This document shows positions 1-8,825 of a DNA stretch of 52,562 nucleotides, one piece after another. Position 1 is the stretch's first letter; each line of letters starts with the position of its first letter. The position numbers were made by a program, and so were the translations under genes. The DNA is from JAWVYT01 sp964605205 (GTDB lineage Bacteria; Gemmatimonadota; Gemmatimonadetes; Longimicrobiales; RSA9), in NCBI GenBank assembly GCA_964605205.1, contig CAZSBL010000007.1, forward strand, positions 1-52,562, read 5' to 3'. The notes below the pieces were generated by a model. The model saw only the letters and a list, made by a program, of their open reading frames with translations. It did no database searches and was not told the DNA's origin.

Positions 1-69
1 GCGCGTGAGGTCGGTACTCAGGTTGTTGATCGCCTTGCGCATCTCGTCGGCGTGTCCGGCCAACATCAC
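1..69 (-). CDS. Partial open frame at window edge, product unknown
   Basis: The minus strand is open from a GTG at 69 (ATG at 66) to the window edge and reads VMLAGHADEMRKAINNLSTD before running out. The frame stays open upstream to a stop near 169-174. A TATAAT box on the minus strand (176-171) could serve it, but no -35 is visible. Only about 23 codons are in view, so I assign no family. It could equally be non-coding sequence upstream of rsfS. Confidence 0.25.
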   Translation of the reverse strand, partial: MMLAGHADEMRKAINNLSTDLTR

Positions 70-172
70 CCGCAGGTCGGCCCCGCGCGGTAGCCGCGCG
101 GCCCCCGCCCGCCCGAGGACTGCGCCATTGCGTGCCGCGAGGGGGGCCGATGCCCTCCCTCGCGCTTTTCAT

Positions 173-178
173 TATACT
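173..178 (+). promoter_or_regulatory. Probable -10 box of rsfS, leaderless start
   Basis: TATACT lies 9 nt before the ATG at 188, so transcription would begin about 2-4 nt before the start codon. No convincing -35 is seen at 150-155. The same AT-rich patch read on the other strand gives TATAAT, so it may fire in both directions. The assignment rests on local AT-richness in a very GC-rich background. Confidence 0.4.
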
Positions 179-187
179 TGGAAGCGG

Positions 188-586
188 ATGCCTACGGATC
201 GATCCATCGAGTCACACCGGGAAGAGCAGCGGCTGGCCCCGTCGGAGCTGACCGACGAAGTGGCCCGGGCCGTGGAGTTGGCCCAGGACCGCAAGGGGCG
301 GGACGTGACCGTCCTCGACCTGCGGGGCCTGTCCAGCGCGACGGATTTCTTTGTCATCGTGACCGGCACCTCGGATATCCACGTTCGCTCCATCGCGAAC
401 CACATCATGGACGGCCTGAAGGGCGACGCAGAGCGCCCGGACCACGTCGAGGGCATCCGGGGCGGGCGCTGGGTGCTGATCGACTACATCGACTTCGTGG
501 TGCACGTGTTCCATCCGGCGGCCCGGGACTTTTACCAGCTGGAGCGGCTCTGGGGAGACGCGCCGGTGCTGGCCGTGGAGCCGTAG
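188..586 (+). CDS. rsfS: Ribosomal silencing factor RsfS
   Basis: The 132-residue product belongs to the RsfS/YbeB/Iojap family. Members bind ribosomal protein uL14 and block subunit joining when nutrients are short. The family core is clear: DFFVIVTGTSDIHVRSIANH in the middle, then the W-x-L-IDY-DFVVHVFHP stretch and the YxLERLWGDAP ending. I start at ATG 188 because the conserved part begins soon after it; upstream in-frame sequence looks like untranslated low-complexity DNA. There is no Shine-Dalgarno sequence, and a -10-like box sits just upstream, so the message may be leaderless. The next gene follows after 13 nt and is probably co-transcribed. Confidence 0.9.
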   Translation: MPTDRSIESHREEQRLAPSELTDEVARAVELAQDRKGRDVTVLDLRGLSSATDFFVIVTGTSDIHVRSIANHIMDGLKGDAERPDHVEGIRGGRWVLIDYIDFVVHVFHPAARDFYQLERLWGDAPVLAVEP

Positions 587-599
587 AGGAGGCCGTCGG

Positions 600-3500
600 G
601 TGAGCCGCCGGTGGGCGCTGCTGGGAGCTGTCCTCGCCCTGGGGGTGGGTCTCGCCTCGCCGGCGGAAGCGCAGTTCGGTCGCAACAAGGTCCAGTACCG
701 GGCCTTCGACTTCCAGGTCATCGAGACCGAGCACTTCGACCTGCACTTCTACCCGGAGGAGCGGGAAGCGGCGCTGGACGCCGCCCGCATGGCGGAGCGT
801 GCCTACGCCCGCCTCTCCCGGATGCTGCGGCACGAGTTCCGGGAGCGGAAGCCGATCATCGTCTACGCCTCGCACGCGCACTTCCAGCAGACCAACGCGC
901 TGGCCGGGCTCATCGACGAGGGCACCGGGGGTGTCACGGAGGCGCTGAAGAACCGGGTCATCCTCCCGTTCACGGGCTCGTACCCGGACTTCGATCACGT
1001 CCTGACCCATGAGCTGGTCCACGCCTTCCAGTTCGATGTGATCTTCCGGAACGGCGTGATGACCGAGTCGGGTCCGTCGTACGGCCGGATCCCGCTCTGG
1101 TTCATGGAGGGGATGGCGGAGTACCTGGCCCTGGGGCACATCGACGCCCATACCGCGTCGTGGGTCCGGGACGCGGCGCTCAAGGGGTACATCCGCAGCA
1201 TCGGCGAGATGAACCGGCGCGACGACTACCTGTCGTACCGGTTCGGCCAGAGTCTGTGGTCGTACATCGGGGCCACCTGGGGCGACGAGGTCATCGGGAT
1301 CCTGCTCCAGAAGACGCCCCGGATCGGGCTGGAGCGGGCGTTCGCATCCACCCTCGGCGTCTCGCTGGAGGAGCTCAGCCACGACTGGCTGACGTCGGTC
1401 CGCGAAGCGCACCTACCGGAGCTGGTGGCGTACGACAGCCCGGACCGGGTGGCCGAGCGGCTCACGCACCACGAGCGCGTCGGCGATCCGTGGTACCTGG
1501 CGCCCGCGCTCTCGCCCGACGGCGAGAGTCTGGTCTTCGCTTCACAGCGTGATGGCTTCTTCATGGATCTCTGGCTCGCCGACGGCCGGACCGGGGAGGT
1601 GCGGGAGAAGCTGGTCACCGGGTCGCGGAGCTCCGGCTTCGAGTCGATCCGCTACCAGAGCTCCGCGGGCAGCTTCAACCCCGAGGGCACGCTGGTGGCC
1701 TTCGCCGCCCAGACCGGAGGGCGGGACGCCCTCTACCTCTACGACGTGGAGCGGCGGCGAGTGTGGCGGAAGCTGACCTTCGAACTCGACGCCATCGCCA
1801 ACCCGAGCTGGTCACCCGACGGGCACAGGCTCGTGTTCACCGGGATCGACGGCGGCCTGAGCGACCTCTTCATTACCGACCTGGATGGCCACCTGACCCG
1901 GCTGACCCGCGACCGCTTCGCGGACCTCCAGCCCGCGTGGTCGCCGGACGGGCGCACCATCGCCTTCAGCTCCGATCGGGGTCCCACCGCCGACCTCTCC
2001 CGGCTCCATTACGGTAACTTCCGCGTGGCGGTCCTGGACCTGGCCGGCGGTGGGATCACCGTCCTCCCGCACCAGGACGAGGGGAAGAACATCAACCCCG
2101 TGTGGGGGCCCGATAGCGAGACGCTGGCGTGGGTGGGTGACGGGACCGGAGTCAACAACCTCTACCTCTACCACCTGGAGCGAGGCGAGTTCCGGCAGGT
2201 GACCGACCTCCTCACCGGGATCATCGGCACCAACCACCTGACGCCCGTCCTGACCTGGGCACGGGACGCGGACCGGATGGTCTTCGTCCACTTCGAGAGC
2301 GCAGGGTACAACCTCTTCGCCCTCGACGATCCCCGCTCCCTGCCCACCGTCCGGCGCTGGGACGTTCCCGCCACCCTCGCCGGCGAGCCGGCCGGGCAAC
2401 CCGTCGCCGGGCTCACGGACGGGCCGACCGATCCATCGACACGCCCTGACGGGTTCCACGAGTTCGACGGGTCCGACGGGTCCGACGGGTCCGACGGGTC
2501 CGGGCTCACCGCCTCGCTATACCGGACCGCCGACGGGTTCAGGGCGAGCGGGGTGCTGCCGGAGCGGGAGTCGGCCCGGGCGTCGCTTTCGGTGATGGAG
2601 CTGCTGGAGCGGGGTCCGCTGGCGGACACCACGGAGTTCGACGTGGTGGACTACGGCGCGAAGCTGACGCCGGACGTCATCGGTCGGCCGTCCATCGGGG
2701 TGCAGGCGGGCGGGTACTACGGCAACGGGGTGTATGGCGGGAGCTTCATTTCGCTGACGGACATGCTCGGGAACCACAACGTGGTGTTGGCCGGCAACAT
2801 CAACGGCTCGCTCTCCGACGCCATGTTCTACGGCGGCTACGGCTTCTACGGCCGGCGCACGAACATGCGGTTCACCTTCCAGCAGCTGCCGCTGTACCGG
2901 TACCGCGGGTTCCAGGCCTTTCCGCTGGAGGTGGACGGCGAGGTGCGGGATGTGGCGGCCAACGTGTTCCTGCGGGATGTGATCCGGTCGGTGGATGCGG
3001 TGCTGTCGTACCCGTTCAGCACGTTCCGGCGGGTGGAGCTCGGGCTCCGGCTGTCGCACTTTCGCCGGGACTACCTCTACCGCGGCTATTTTCAGGATAC
3101 CCGTGCGCTGCTGGACCACGAAGCCCACGTGGGGTCGATGATGTTCGGCGAGCCGACGGTGGCGCTGGTGTTCGACAACGCGCTGTTCGGGTGGACGGGC
3201 CCCATCGCCGGGCGGCGCTACCGGGTCCAGCTCTCGCGCACGGAGGGGGATATCCGGTTCGACGAGGTGCTGGTGGACGCCCGTACCTACTGGAACCACG
3301 ACCAGTGGCTGGTGCTGGCCACGCGGCTGGTGGCGCTGACGCGCTTCGGGCCAGACAGCGACCGGTTTTCCCTCTTCTGGGGCGGGCCGTACTTCATACG
3401 CGGCTACGACGGCCACACGTTCCCGGTGAACGGGCGGGAGTGCGCCGAGAGCCGGGCGGCGGTGGCCGGGGGCACGCCGAGCCAGTGCCCGGTGCGCGAC

Positions 3501-3884
3501 CAGCTCATCGGCTCCAGCGGCGCGTTCCTGAACACCGAGCTGCGCTTCCCGGTGATCACCGAGTTGCGACTCGGGCCCCTGGGGCAGTTCCCACCGGTGG
3601 ACGGTGTGCTCTTCTTCGATGTGGGGCTCGCGTGGGACGAGCGGGTGTGCGGCACCTTCGACTTCGACCCCACGACCAGCTGCGCCGGGTCGAGCCGCCC
3701 GGTGAGCCTGGTGTGGCAGCAAGAGGCGGGGCAGGATCCGTTCTTCTATCGCGCCCCTCTGTCCAGCTGGGGGGTGGGTGTGCGGATGAACATCTTTTAC
3801 ACGGTGCTGCGGCTGGACTACACGTTCCCGCTCGACCGGGCGCACGGCGGCCTCTTCTCCCTGGCGTTCGGGCCGTCGTTCTGA
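600..3884 (+). CDS. Gluzincin / TolB-propeller / Omp85-barrel outer membrane protein
   Basis: The 1094-residue secreted protein starts at GTG 600 with AGGAGG 7 nt upstream and has a signal peptide ending near ASPAEA (residue 24). The first third carries a gluzincin-type zinc peptidase signature: HELVH at 137-141 and WFMEGMAEYLA at 167-177 supplying the third ligand. The middle holds repeated propeller blades with SPDG motifs (for example NPSWSPDG, QPAWSPDG), as in TolB. A short DGS-repeat linker follows, then a C-terminal region resembling the Omp85/BamA surface-antigen barrel (GGPYFIRGYDGHTFP, ending in a Phe). Presumably the peptidase and propeller sit in the periplasm and the barrel in the outer membrane. 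Substrate is unknown. It is probably co-transcribed with rsfS. Confidence 0.8.
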   Translation: MSRRWALLGAVLALGVGLASPAEAQFGRNKVQYRAFDFQVIETEHFDLHFYPEEREAALDAARMAERAYARLSRMLRHEFRERKPIIVYASHAHFQQTNALAGLIDEGTGGVTEALKNRVILPFTGSYPDFDHVLTHELVHAFQFDVIFRNGVMTESGPSYGRIPLWFMEGMAEYLALGHIDAHTASWVRDAALKGYIRSIGEMNRRDDYLSYRFGQSLWSYIGATWGDEVIGILLQKTPRIGLERAFASTLGVSLEELSHDWLTSVREAHLPELVAYDSPDRVAERLTHHERVGDPWYLAPALSPDGESLVFASQRDGFFMDLWLADGRTGEVREKLVTGSRSSGFESIRYQSSAGSFNPEGTLVAFAAQTGGRDALYLYDVERRRVWRKLTFELDAIANPSWSPDGHRLVFTGIDGGLSDLFITDLDGHLTRLTRDRFADLQPAWSPDGRTIAFSSDRGPTADLSRLHYGNFRVAVLDLAGGGITVLPHQDEGKNINPVWGPDSETLAWVGDGTGVNNLYLYHLERGEFRQVTDLLTGIIGTNHLTPVLTWARDADRMVFVHFESAGYNLFALDDPRSLPTVRRWDVPATLAGEPAGQPVAGLTDGPTDPSTRPDGFHEFDGSDGSDGSDGSGLTASLYRTADGFRASGVLPERESARASLSVMELLERGPLADTTEFDVVDYGAKLTPDVIGRPSIGVQAGGYYGNGVYGGSFISLTDMLGNHNVVLAGNINGSLSDAMFYGGYGFYGRRTNMRFTFQQLPLYRYRGFQAFPLEVDGEVRDVAANVFLRDVIRSVDAVLSYPFSTFRRVELGLRLSHFRRDYLYRGYFQDTRALLDHEAHVGSMMFGEPTVALVFDNALFGWTGPIAGRRYRVQLSRTEGDIRFDEVLVDARTYWNHDQWLVLATRLVALTRFGPDSDRFSLFWGGPYFIRGYDGHTFPVNGRECAESRAAVAGGTPSQCPVRDQLIGSSGAFLNTELRFPVITELRLGPLGQFPPVDGVLFFDVGLAWDERVCGTFDFDPTTSCAGSSRPVSLVWQQEAGQDPFFYRAPLSSWGVGVRMNIFYTVLRLDYTFPLDRAHGGLFSLAFGPSF
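2463..2498 (+). repeat. 9-bp in-frame tandem repeat
   Basis: Four units of the 9-mer tccgacggg (the first with one mismatch) encode the DGS linker between the propeller and barrel regions of the surrounding protein. Loss or gain of a unit keeps the frame. Confidence 0.9.
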
Positions 3885-3912
3885 GGCTCCTTTTGTCACG
3901 GCGCCGGGCGGT

Positions 3913-3918
3913 GTATCA
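3913..3918 (+). promoter_or_regulatory. Possible -10 box before the SPOR-smc pair
   Basis: TATCAT matches the -10 box of the ffs promoter in this window. A TTGTCA lies at 3893-3898, but the 14-nt spacer is shorter than usual, so the -35 is uncertain. It lies in the only sizeable gap before the 3996 gene. Confidence 0.35.
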
Positions 3919-3995
3919 TTCAGGCGACTTTCTGACCGGCGAATCCTCGAGGAGGGGACTACGGCCACAGTGGAGGACCTGAACCCCTGGCACGA

Positions 3996-5372
3996 ATGAG
4001 TCCTGCGTCCAGACCCGAATCGGTGCCGTTCGCCGCCGGGTCCGGTGAGCTCCCGCCACCGCTCGGACCTGTTCTCACCGACCCCGACACGCACCTGCTG
4101 CTCCTCGTCGGCCCGGACACGGGCGATGCGGTGGTGCGTACGGCCATCGGCCTGGCCGAGGCCCGGGCGGTGGAGGGGTACGAGACGGTGCTGGTGGACG
4201 CCGCATTCGAGGATCCGCGGCTGCACCAGCTCCTGGATGTGCCGAACCTGGAGGGGCTGGCCGACGTGTTCGAGTTCGGCGCCTCGCTGGGCCGGGTCAT
4301 GACACGGCCCGAAACGCGCCGGTTCGACTTCGTCCCGGCCGGCGCGTACGTGCCGGAGCCGGAGTCGATCCTCCAGAGCCCGCGCTGGGACCACCTGGCG
4401 GACGACCTGGCGCCCTCGACGCTGATGATGGTCTTCGTGCCCTGGGACACACCCGGCCTCGAGGTCCTCTCCAGACGCGCCGGGGCCGCCATCCTCCTGG
4501 GCGATGCCCGGGGCGTGGAGCGGGCCGCGGAGGCGCTGGACCCGGCGTGCCAGGTGGTGGCGGTGGTGGAGCCGGCGCTGGCCATGGCGCCGGACCGGTT
4601 GGCGGCCGAGGCCGGCGAGCGGGGCCCGGTGGATCCCGCGACCATTTTCGACGATCCGGAGCTCACCGAGCCGGTGGTCTTCCGCAGCGACCGCCGTCGA
4701 CGTCGGCTGCTCCCCGTGGTGCTGGTGATCCTGGCGGTGGCGGCGATCCTGGCGGCGGTCTACTACGGCTACACGGAGTTCTACGCGACGGCCGAGCCGC
4801 AGCCCACGCAGCCTCCGGCCGCGGCGCAGTCGACGACGCCGGAGCCCGAGCCGCAGCCGGTGGAGACACCCATCGGCTTCTCGGTGGCCGTGGAGGCGCA
4901 CCAGGACCTGACGGCGGCCCGGGAGCGGCTGGCGCGGCTGCGGCGGGCGGAGTCCGATATCTCGTTCTACGTGGCGCCGGTGCCCATCAGCGAGTCCGTC
5001 TGGTACCGGATCCTGGCGGGACCGGTCCCGGATCGCGACGCCGGGATGGCGTTGATGCGAGTGCTGGTGGACGCCGGGCACAAGACCGCGTTCGACAGCT
5101 GGGCGGTGCGACCCACGACCTTCGCGTTCCACCTGGGCGAGTACGACTCCCGATCGGAGGCGGAGGCCCGGGTTTCGGGGTTGGAGGGGCTCGAGGTGCC
5201 GGCGTACGTGGTGCCGATCCGTTATGAGCCGGGCGAGCCGCGATACCGGGTCTACGGCGGGGCGTTCGAGAACCGGGCGGCCGCGTCCGTGATGCAGGAG
5301 ATGCTCACGGATGCCGGGATCGAGGCGTCGTTGATCGAGCGGGTGGGGGAGCCGGTCGAGGTGGACGGATGA
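3996..5372 (+). CDS. Membrane protein with degenerate BY-kinase/ParA-like domain and two SPOR-like repeats
   Basis: The 458-residue protein has three parts. Residues about 30-190 follow the layout of CapB-type tyrosine kinases (VLVDAAFEDPRLHQLL, GLADV, the VPAG and ILQSPRW elements). The Walker A is missing: VGPDTGDAVV stands where a GEGKS/T is expected, and Walker B is replaced by LMMVFVPWD. One TM segment (LLPVVLVILAVAAILAAVYY, about 235-255) follows a run of arginines. A Pro/Glu-rich linker leads to two SPOR-like repeats (about 290-375 and 376-458). SPOR domains bind glycan stripped of stem peptides at division sites. The stop overlaps the smc start (ATGA), so translation is coupled. The ATG has no close Shine-Dalgarno. 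A 9-codon frame (GTG 3970, VEDLNPWHE) behind GGAGGGG ends across this ATG and could deliver ribosomes. Confidence 0.75.
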   Translation: MSPASRPESVPFAAGSGELPPPLGPVLTDPDTHLLLLVGPDTGDAVVRTAIGLAEARAVEGYETVLVDAAFEDPRLHQLLDVPNLEGLADVFEFGASLGRVMTRPETRRFDFVPAGAYVPEPESILQSPRWDHLADDLAPSTLMMVFVPWDTPGLEVLSRRAGAAILLGDARGVERAAEALDPACQVVAVVEPALAMAPDRLAAEAGERGPVDPATIFDDPELTEPVVFRSDRRRRRLLPVVLVILAVAAILAAVYYGYTEFYATAEPQPTQPPAAAQSTTPEPEPQPVETPIGFSVAVEAHQDLTAARERLARLRRAESDISFYVAPVPISESVWYRILAGPVPDRDAGMALMRVLVDAGHKTAFDSWAVRPTTFAFHLGEYDSRSEAEARVSGLEGLEVPAYVVPIRYEPGEPRYRVYGGAFENRAAASVMQEMLTDAGIEASLIERVGEPVEVDG

Positions 5373-8300
5373 AGGTCAAGGGGATGAAGCTGCACGGCTT
5401 CAAGTCGTTCCCGGACGAGACGGAGATCGAGTTCCACGAGGGCGTTACGGCCATCGTGGGCCCGAACGGGTGCGGGAAGTCGAACATCAGCGACGCGATC
5501 CGCTGGGTGCTGGGCGAGCAGCGCCCCACCGCCATCCGGGGCTCGCGGATGGACGAGGCGATCTTTCAGGGCACGGAGCAGCGGAAGGCGGTCAACCGGG
5601 CCGAGGTCAGCATGGTGGTGGACAACGCCGACCAGCAGCTGCCCATGGGCCAGGAAGAGGTGGAGATCCGCCGGACCGTGTACCGGGAGGGCGGCAGTGA
5701 CTACGAGCTGAACCGCGACACCGTCCGGCTCAAGGACCTCCTCGACCTGCTCCGGGACACGGGGCTCGGCGCCAACGCCTACGCCATCATCGAGCAGGGG
5801 ATGGTGGACTCGCTGCTGAGCGACAAGGCCGACGAGCGCCGGGAGGTCTTCGAGGAGGCCGCCGGGATCGGCCGCTACAAGGACCGCCGCAAGGTGGCGG
5901 CACGACGCCTGGCCCAGGCCCAGGATGATGTGTCCCGCCTCGATGACGTGATCTCCGAGGTCCAGACCAAGGTCCGGAGCCTGAATCGCCAGCGCCGAAA
6001 GGCGGAGCGGTACCGGGAACAACGGGAACGGCGCCTGGCGGTGGAGGTCACCGTGGCCCGGCTCCGGCTCGAGCAGCTGAAGGAGTCGCTGGCCGACGCC
6101 GATCAGCGGCTCACCGAGCTCACGGAGCTGGCGCCCACGGCGAAGGCGGAGCTCAGTACCGCGGAGGCGGAGCTGGAGCGTCGTCGCCTCGAGAGTGCCG
6201 AGGTCAGCCGGGAGCGGGGCGCCCACGCCAGGCGGCTGGAGGAGATCAACCGGGAGATCGCCGAGCGGGAGCGGGAGCTGGCGGTGGCCGAGGAGCGTCG
6301 TACCCATTCGAAGCGGCGGCTCCAGCAGATCGAGACGGAGCGGGTGGAGACACGGGAGCGGGCGGCGTCGCTCCGGGACGAGATCGAACGCCTCACCGAA
6401 GACCTGGCCGCCCGGGAGAACGCGGTCGCCGAGCTGGCCGTGAACGTGGCCGAGGCCCAGGAGCGGCAGCGGGCGCTGCGCGAGCAGCTCAGCGAGGCCC
6501 GGGAGGCCGAGGAAGACGCCCGGACCCGCCAGGAGGAGCTGGCGGAGCGGATCGCCAAGCTGAAGGCGTCCGCCCAGGCCGGCCGCGCCCGGGCGGCCGA
6601 CGCCGACGAGCGGGCCGAGCGGCTGGCGCTGGAGCACGAGGAGACGCTCAGCGAGCTGGCGCGACTGGAGGAGCAGGGGGATCTGTTCGCCGCCCGGACC
6701 CGGGAGCTGACCAGCGCCGAGGACGAGGCCCGCGACGAGGTCCAGTCGGCCCGGGACCGGCTCAACGCGCTCCGCGAGGAGGAGCTCGAGGCCCGGCGGG
6801 CACTGAACGAGGCCGAGGACCGGGAGAACCTGCTCACGGCCCGGGTGGCGGCACTGGAGGCGCTGGAGAGCGAGCATCACGGCTTCGGCCCGGCCGTGAC
6901 CGCGGCGCTCGACCATCGCGATGCGCTCGACGGGTTGATCGGCCCGCTGGCCGAGATGTTGGAGCTCGAAGATGAACGGGCGGCCGCCGTGGAGGAGACC
7001 GTCGGCGCGCTGCTCCAGGCGCTGGTGGTGGAGGACGCTGCGGCCATCGATCGGCTCCGGCGCTGGATCGCCGAGCACGGCCCCGAGACCGGTGTGCTGG
7101 CACTGCTGCGGCAGGGTGACGTGGGTCGGGTTCGCGAGCTGCTGGAGGCGTTCGAGTTCGCCGGGGAGCCGGCCTCGGAGCCGGTGCTGCTGGGCCGACG
7201 GGAGCGGCTGGTGGAGCTGCGGGCGGAGGCCGAGGAGGCCACCCGGACCCGGGAAGCCCGGGCCGCCGCCCGGAGCAGCCTGGCCGGGAAGGTCGAGGCC
7301 ATGGAGGCGGAGCTGCGGGAGCTGGAGGAGAAGGCCCGGGAACTGGAGCTCGAGCTCCGTCGCCTGGATGCCGATGAGGCCGCCCGGGCCAGCTCCCGGG
7401 CCCGGGCCGAGCGGACCCGCGACGAGCTGGACCAGAAACGGGCGGGGCTCCGGGCGGCCGCCGAGCAGGCCCGGGCCGAGGCCGCGGTCGCGGAGGAAGA
7501 GGCCGAGGAGCTGAAGGACGAGCTGGCCGGCCTCCACGACCGGCGCCGGGCGGCCGACGAGAAGCTGGCCGAGCGGCAACAGGCGTGGGAGGAGGTCCGC
7601 GACGAGGTCTCCGAGCTCCGGATCAGCCACGCCCGGGAAGAGGCGGCGCTGGCGGAGCTGACGCGGCGGAAGGGGAGCGCCGAGCAGAGCCTGGAGCATG
7701 CCGAGGCCCGGCTCGAGGCGCTGGACACGGAGGAGGCGGAGCACGAGGCCGCCATCACCGAGCTCGAGGAGGTCCGGGAGGGGAACAGCGCGGAGCTGGA
7801 GTCGCTGTTCGAGCGACGGGAAGAGGCCGCGGCGTCGCTCCGGAGCTTCGACGAGCGGCTCGAGGAGGCCGCCGGAGAGGTGGAGGAGCTCGAGAAGAGG
7901 GTCCGGAAGCTGCGCACGGTGGCCGAGTCCAGCGGAGAAGAGAAGCACAAGCTCGAGCTCCAGATGACCGAGGCCAACGCCGCGGAGCAGCGGATCAGAG
8001 AGCGGCTCGAGGTGGAGTGGGACCGGCCGTTCGATCAGCTCATGGAGACGGTGGAGCCGGTGGAGGGAGACCTGGAGACGCTGACCGCCGAGCTCCGGCA
8101 GCTGATCCACGACCTCGACCGCCTCGGCCCCATCAACATGCTGGCGGTGGAGGAGTGGGAAGAAGAGAAGGAGCGGCTCGAGTTCCTCGAAGGCCAGCGC
8201 GACGACCTGGTCCAGGCCCGCGACGACCTCCAGCAGGCCATCCGCGAGATCAACCGGACGGCCAGAAAGCTCTTCATCGAGACCTTCGAGGCGATCCGGA

Positions 8301-8743
8301 CCAACTTCCAGGACACCTTCCAGACGCTCTTCGAGGGCGGCCAGTGCGATGTCTGGCTGGCCGACGAAGACGACCCGCTGGAGAGCCCCATCGAGATCAG
8401 CGCCTCGCCCAGGGGGAAGCGGACCCAGCGGATCCACCTCCTCTCGGGCGGCGAGCGGGCCCTCACCTCCCTGGCGCTCCTCTTCGCCATCTACCGGGTG
8501 AAGCCGAGCCCGTTCTGCGTCCTCGACGAGGTCGACGCACCCCTCGATGAGGCCAACATCGGCCGGTTCCTCAACATGCTGGAGCGGTTCAAGGATGACA
8601 CCCAGTTCATCATCGTGACCCACAACCCGCGGACCATGGAGAACGCCGACTGGATCTACGGCGTCACCATGGAAGAGCCGGGGGTGAGCTCCATCGTGGG
8701 CGTCCAGCTGGATGAGGTGGTGGAGCAGGCCGGCGCGGCGTAA
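5369..8743 (+). CDS. smc: Chromosome segregation ATPase SMC
   Basis: The 1124-residue protein has the full SMC plan. The N-terminal head carries Walker A GPNGCGKS at 31-38. A long charged coiled coil follows, then a hinge at roughly 490-600 (HHGFGPAVTAALDH onward) and a returning coiled coil. The C-terminal head has signature LSGGE at 1025-1029 and Walker B VLDEVD near 1051-1056. SMC dimers with ScpA/ScpB extrude DNA loops and help separate sister chromosomes; scpA and scpB are not in the window. The start MKVKGMKLHGFKSF is typical of the family. Its ATG overlaps the stop of the upstream SPOR protein by 4 nt, an unusual partner gene. A short hairpin (8768-8781) without a T-tract lies downstream. 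Confidence 0.96.
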   Translation: MKVKGMKLHGFKSFPDETEIEFHEGVTAIVGPNGCGKSNISDAIRWVLGEQRPTAIRGSRMDEAIFQGTEQRKAVNRAEVSMVVDNADQQLPMGQEEVEIRRTVYREGGSDYELNRDTVRLKDLLDLLRDTGLGANAYAIIEQGMVDSLLSDKADERREVFEEAAGIGRYKDRRKVAARRLAQAQDDVSRLDDVISEVQTKVRSLNRQRRKAERYREQRERRLAVEVTVARLRLEQLKESLADADQRLTELTELAPTAKAELSTAEAELERRRLESAEVSRERGAHARRLEEINREIAERERELAVAEERRTHSKRRLQQIETERVETRERAASLRDEIERLTEDLAARENAVAELAVNVAEAQERQRALREQLSEAREAEEDARTRQEELAERIAKLKASAQAGRARAADADERAERLALEHEETLSELARLEEQGDLFAARTRELTSAEDEARDEVQSARDRLNALREEELEARRALNEAEDRENLLTARVAALEALESEHHGFGPAVTAALDHRDALDGLIGPLAEMLELEDERAAAVEETVGALLQALVVEDAAAIDRLRRWIAEHGPETGVLALLRQGDVGRVRELLEAFEFAGEPASEPVLLGRRERLVELRAEAEEATRTREARAAARSSLAGKVEAMEAELRELEEKARELELELRRLDADEAARASSRARAERTRDELDQKRAGLRAAAEQARAEAAVAEEEAEELKDELAGLHDRRRAADEKLAERQQAWEEVRDEVSELRISHAREEAALAELTRRKGSAEQSLEHAEARLEALDTEEAEHEAAITELEEVREGNSAELESLFERREEAAASLRSFDERLEEAAGEVEELEKRVRKLRTVAESSGEEKHKLELQMTEANAAEQRIRERLEVEWDRPFDQLMETVEPVEGDLETLTAELRQLIHDLDRLGPINMLAVEEWEEEKERLEFLEGQRDDLVQARDDLQQAIREINRTARKLFIETFEAIRTNFQDTFQTLFEGGQCDVWLADEDDPLESPIEISASPRGKRTQRIHLLSGGERALTSLALLFAIYRVKPSPFCVLDEVDAPLDEANIGRFLNMLERFKDDTQFIIVTHNPRTMENADWIYGVTMEEPGVSSIVGVQLDEVVEQAGAA

Positions 8744-8825
8744 TCGAGTTCGATTTCGAGCTCGTGGCGAGGCGGCCCTCGTGGTTCGAGTCCAACCTTC
8801 GTAGTGGGCGGAACGAGGACACCCT

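Noticed and set aside
2517..5132. Very long minus-strand open frame opposite the Omp85 and SPOR genes
   Set aside because: It is Arg/His/Gly-rich and lacks any domain pattern. It arises from high GC opposite real genes with strong family motifs.
8780..8797. tRNA T-arm-like stretch GGTTCGAGTCC after smc
   Set aside because: The T-stem does not pair over 5 bp, and no D-arm, anticodon arm or acceptor stem can be formed with the upstream 60 nt.
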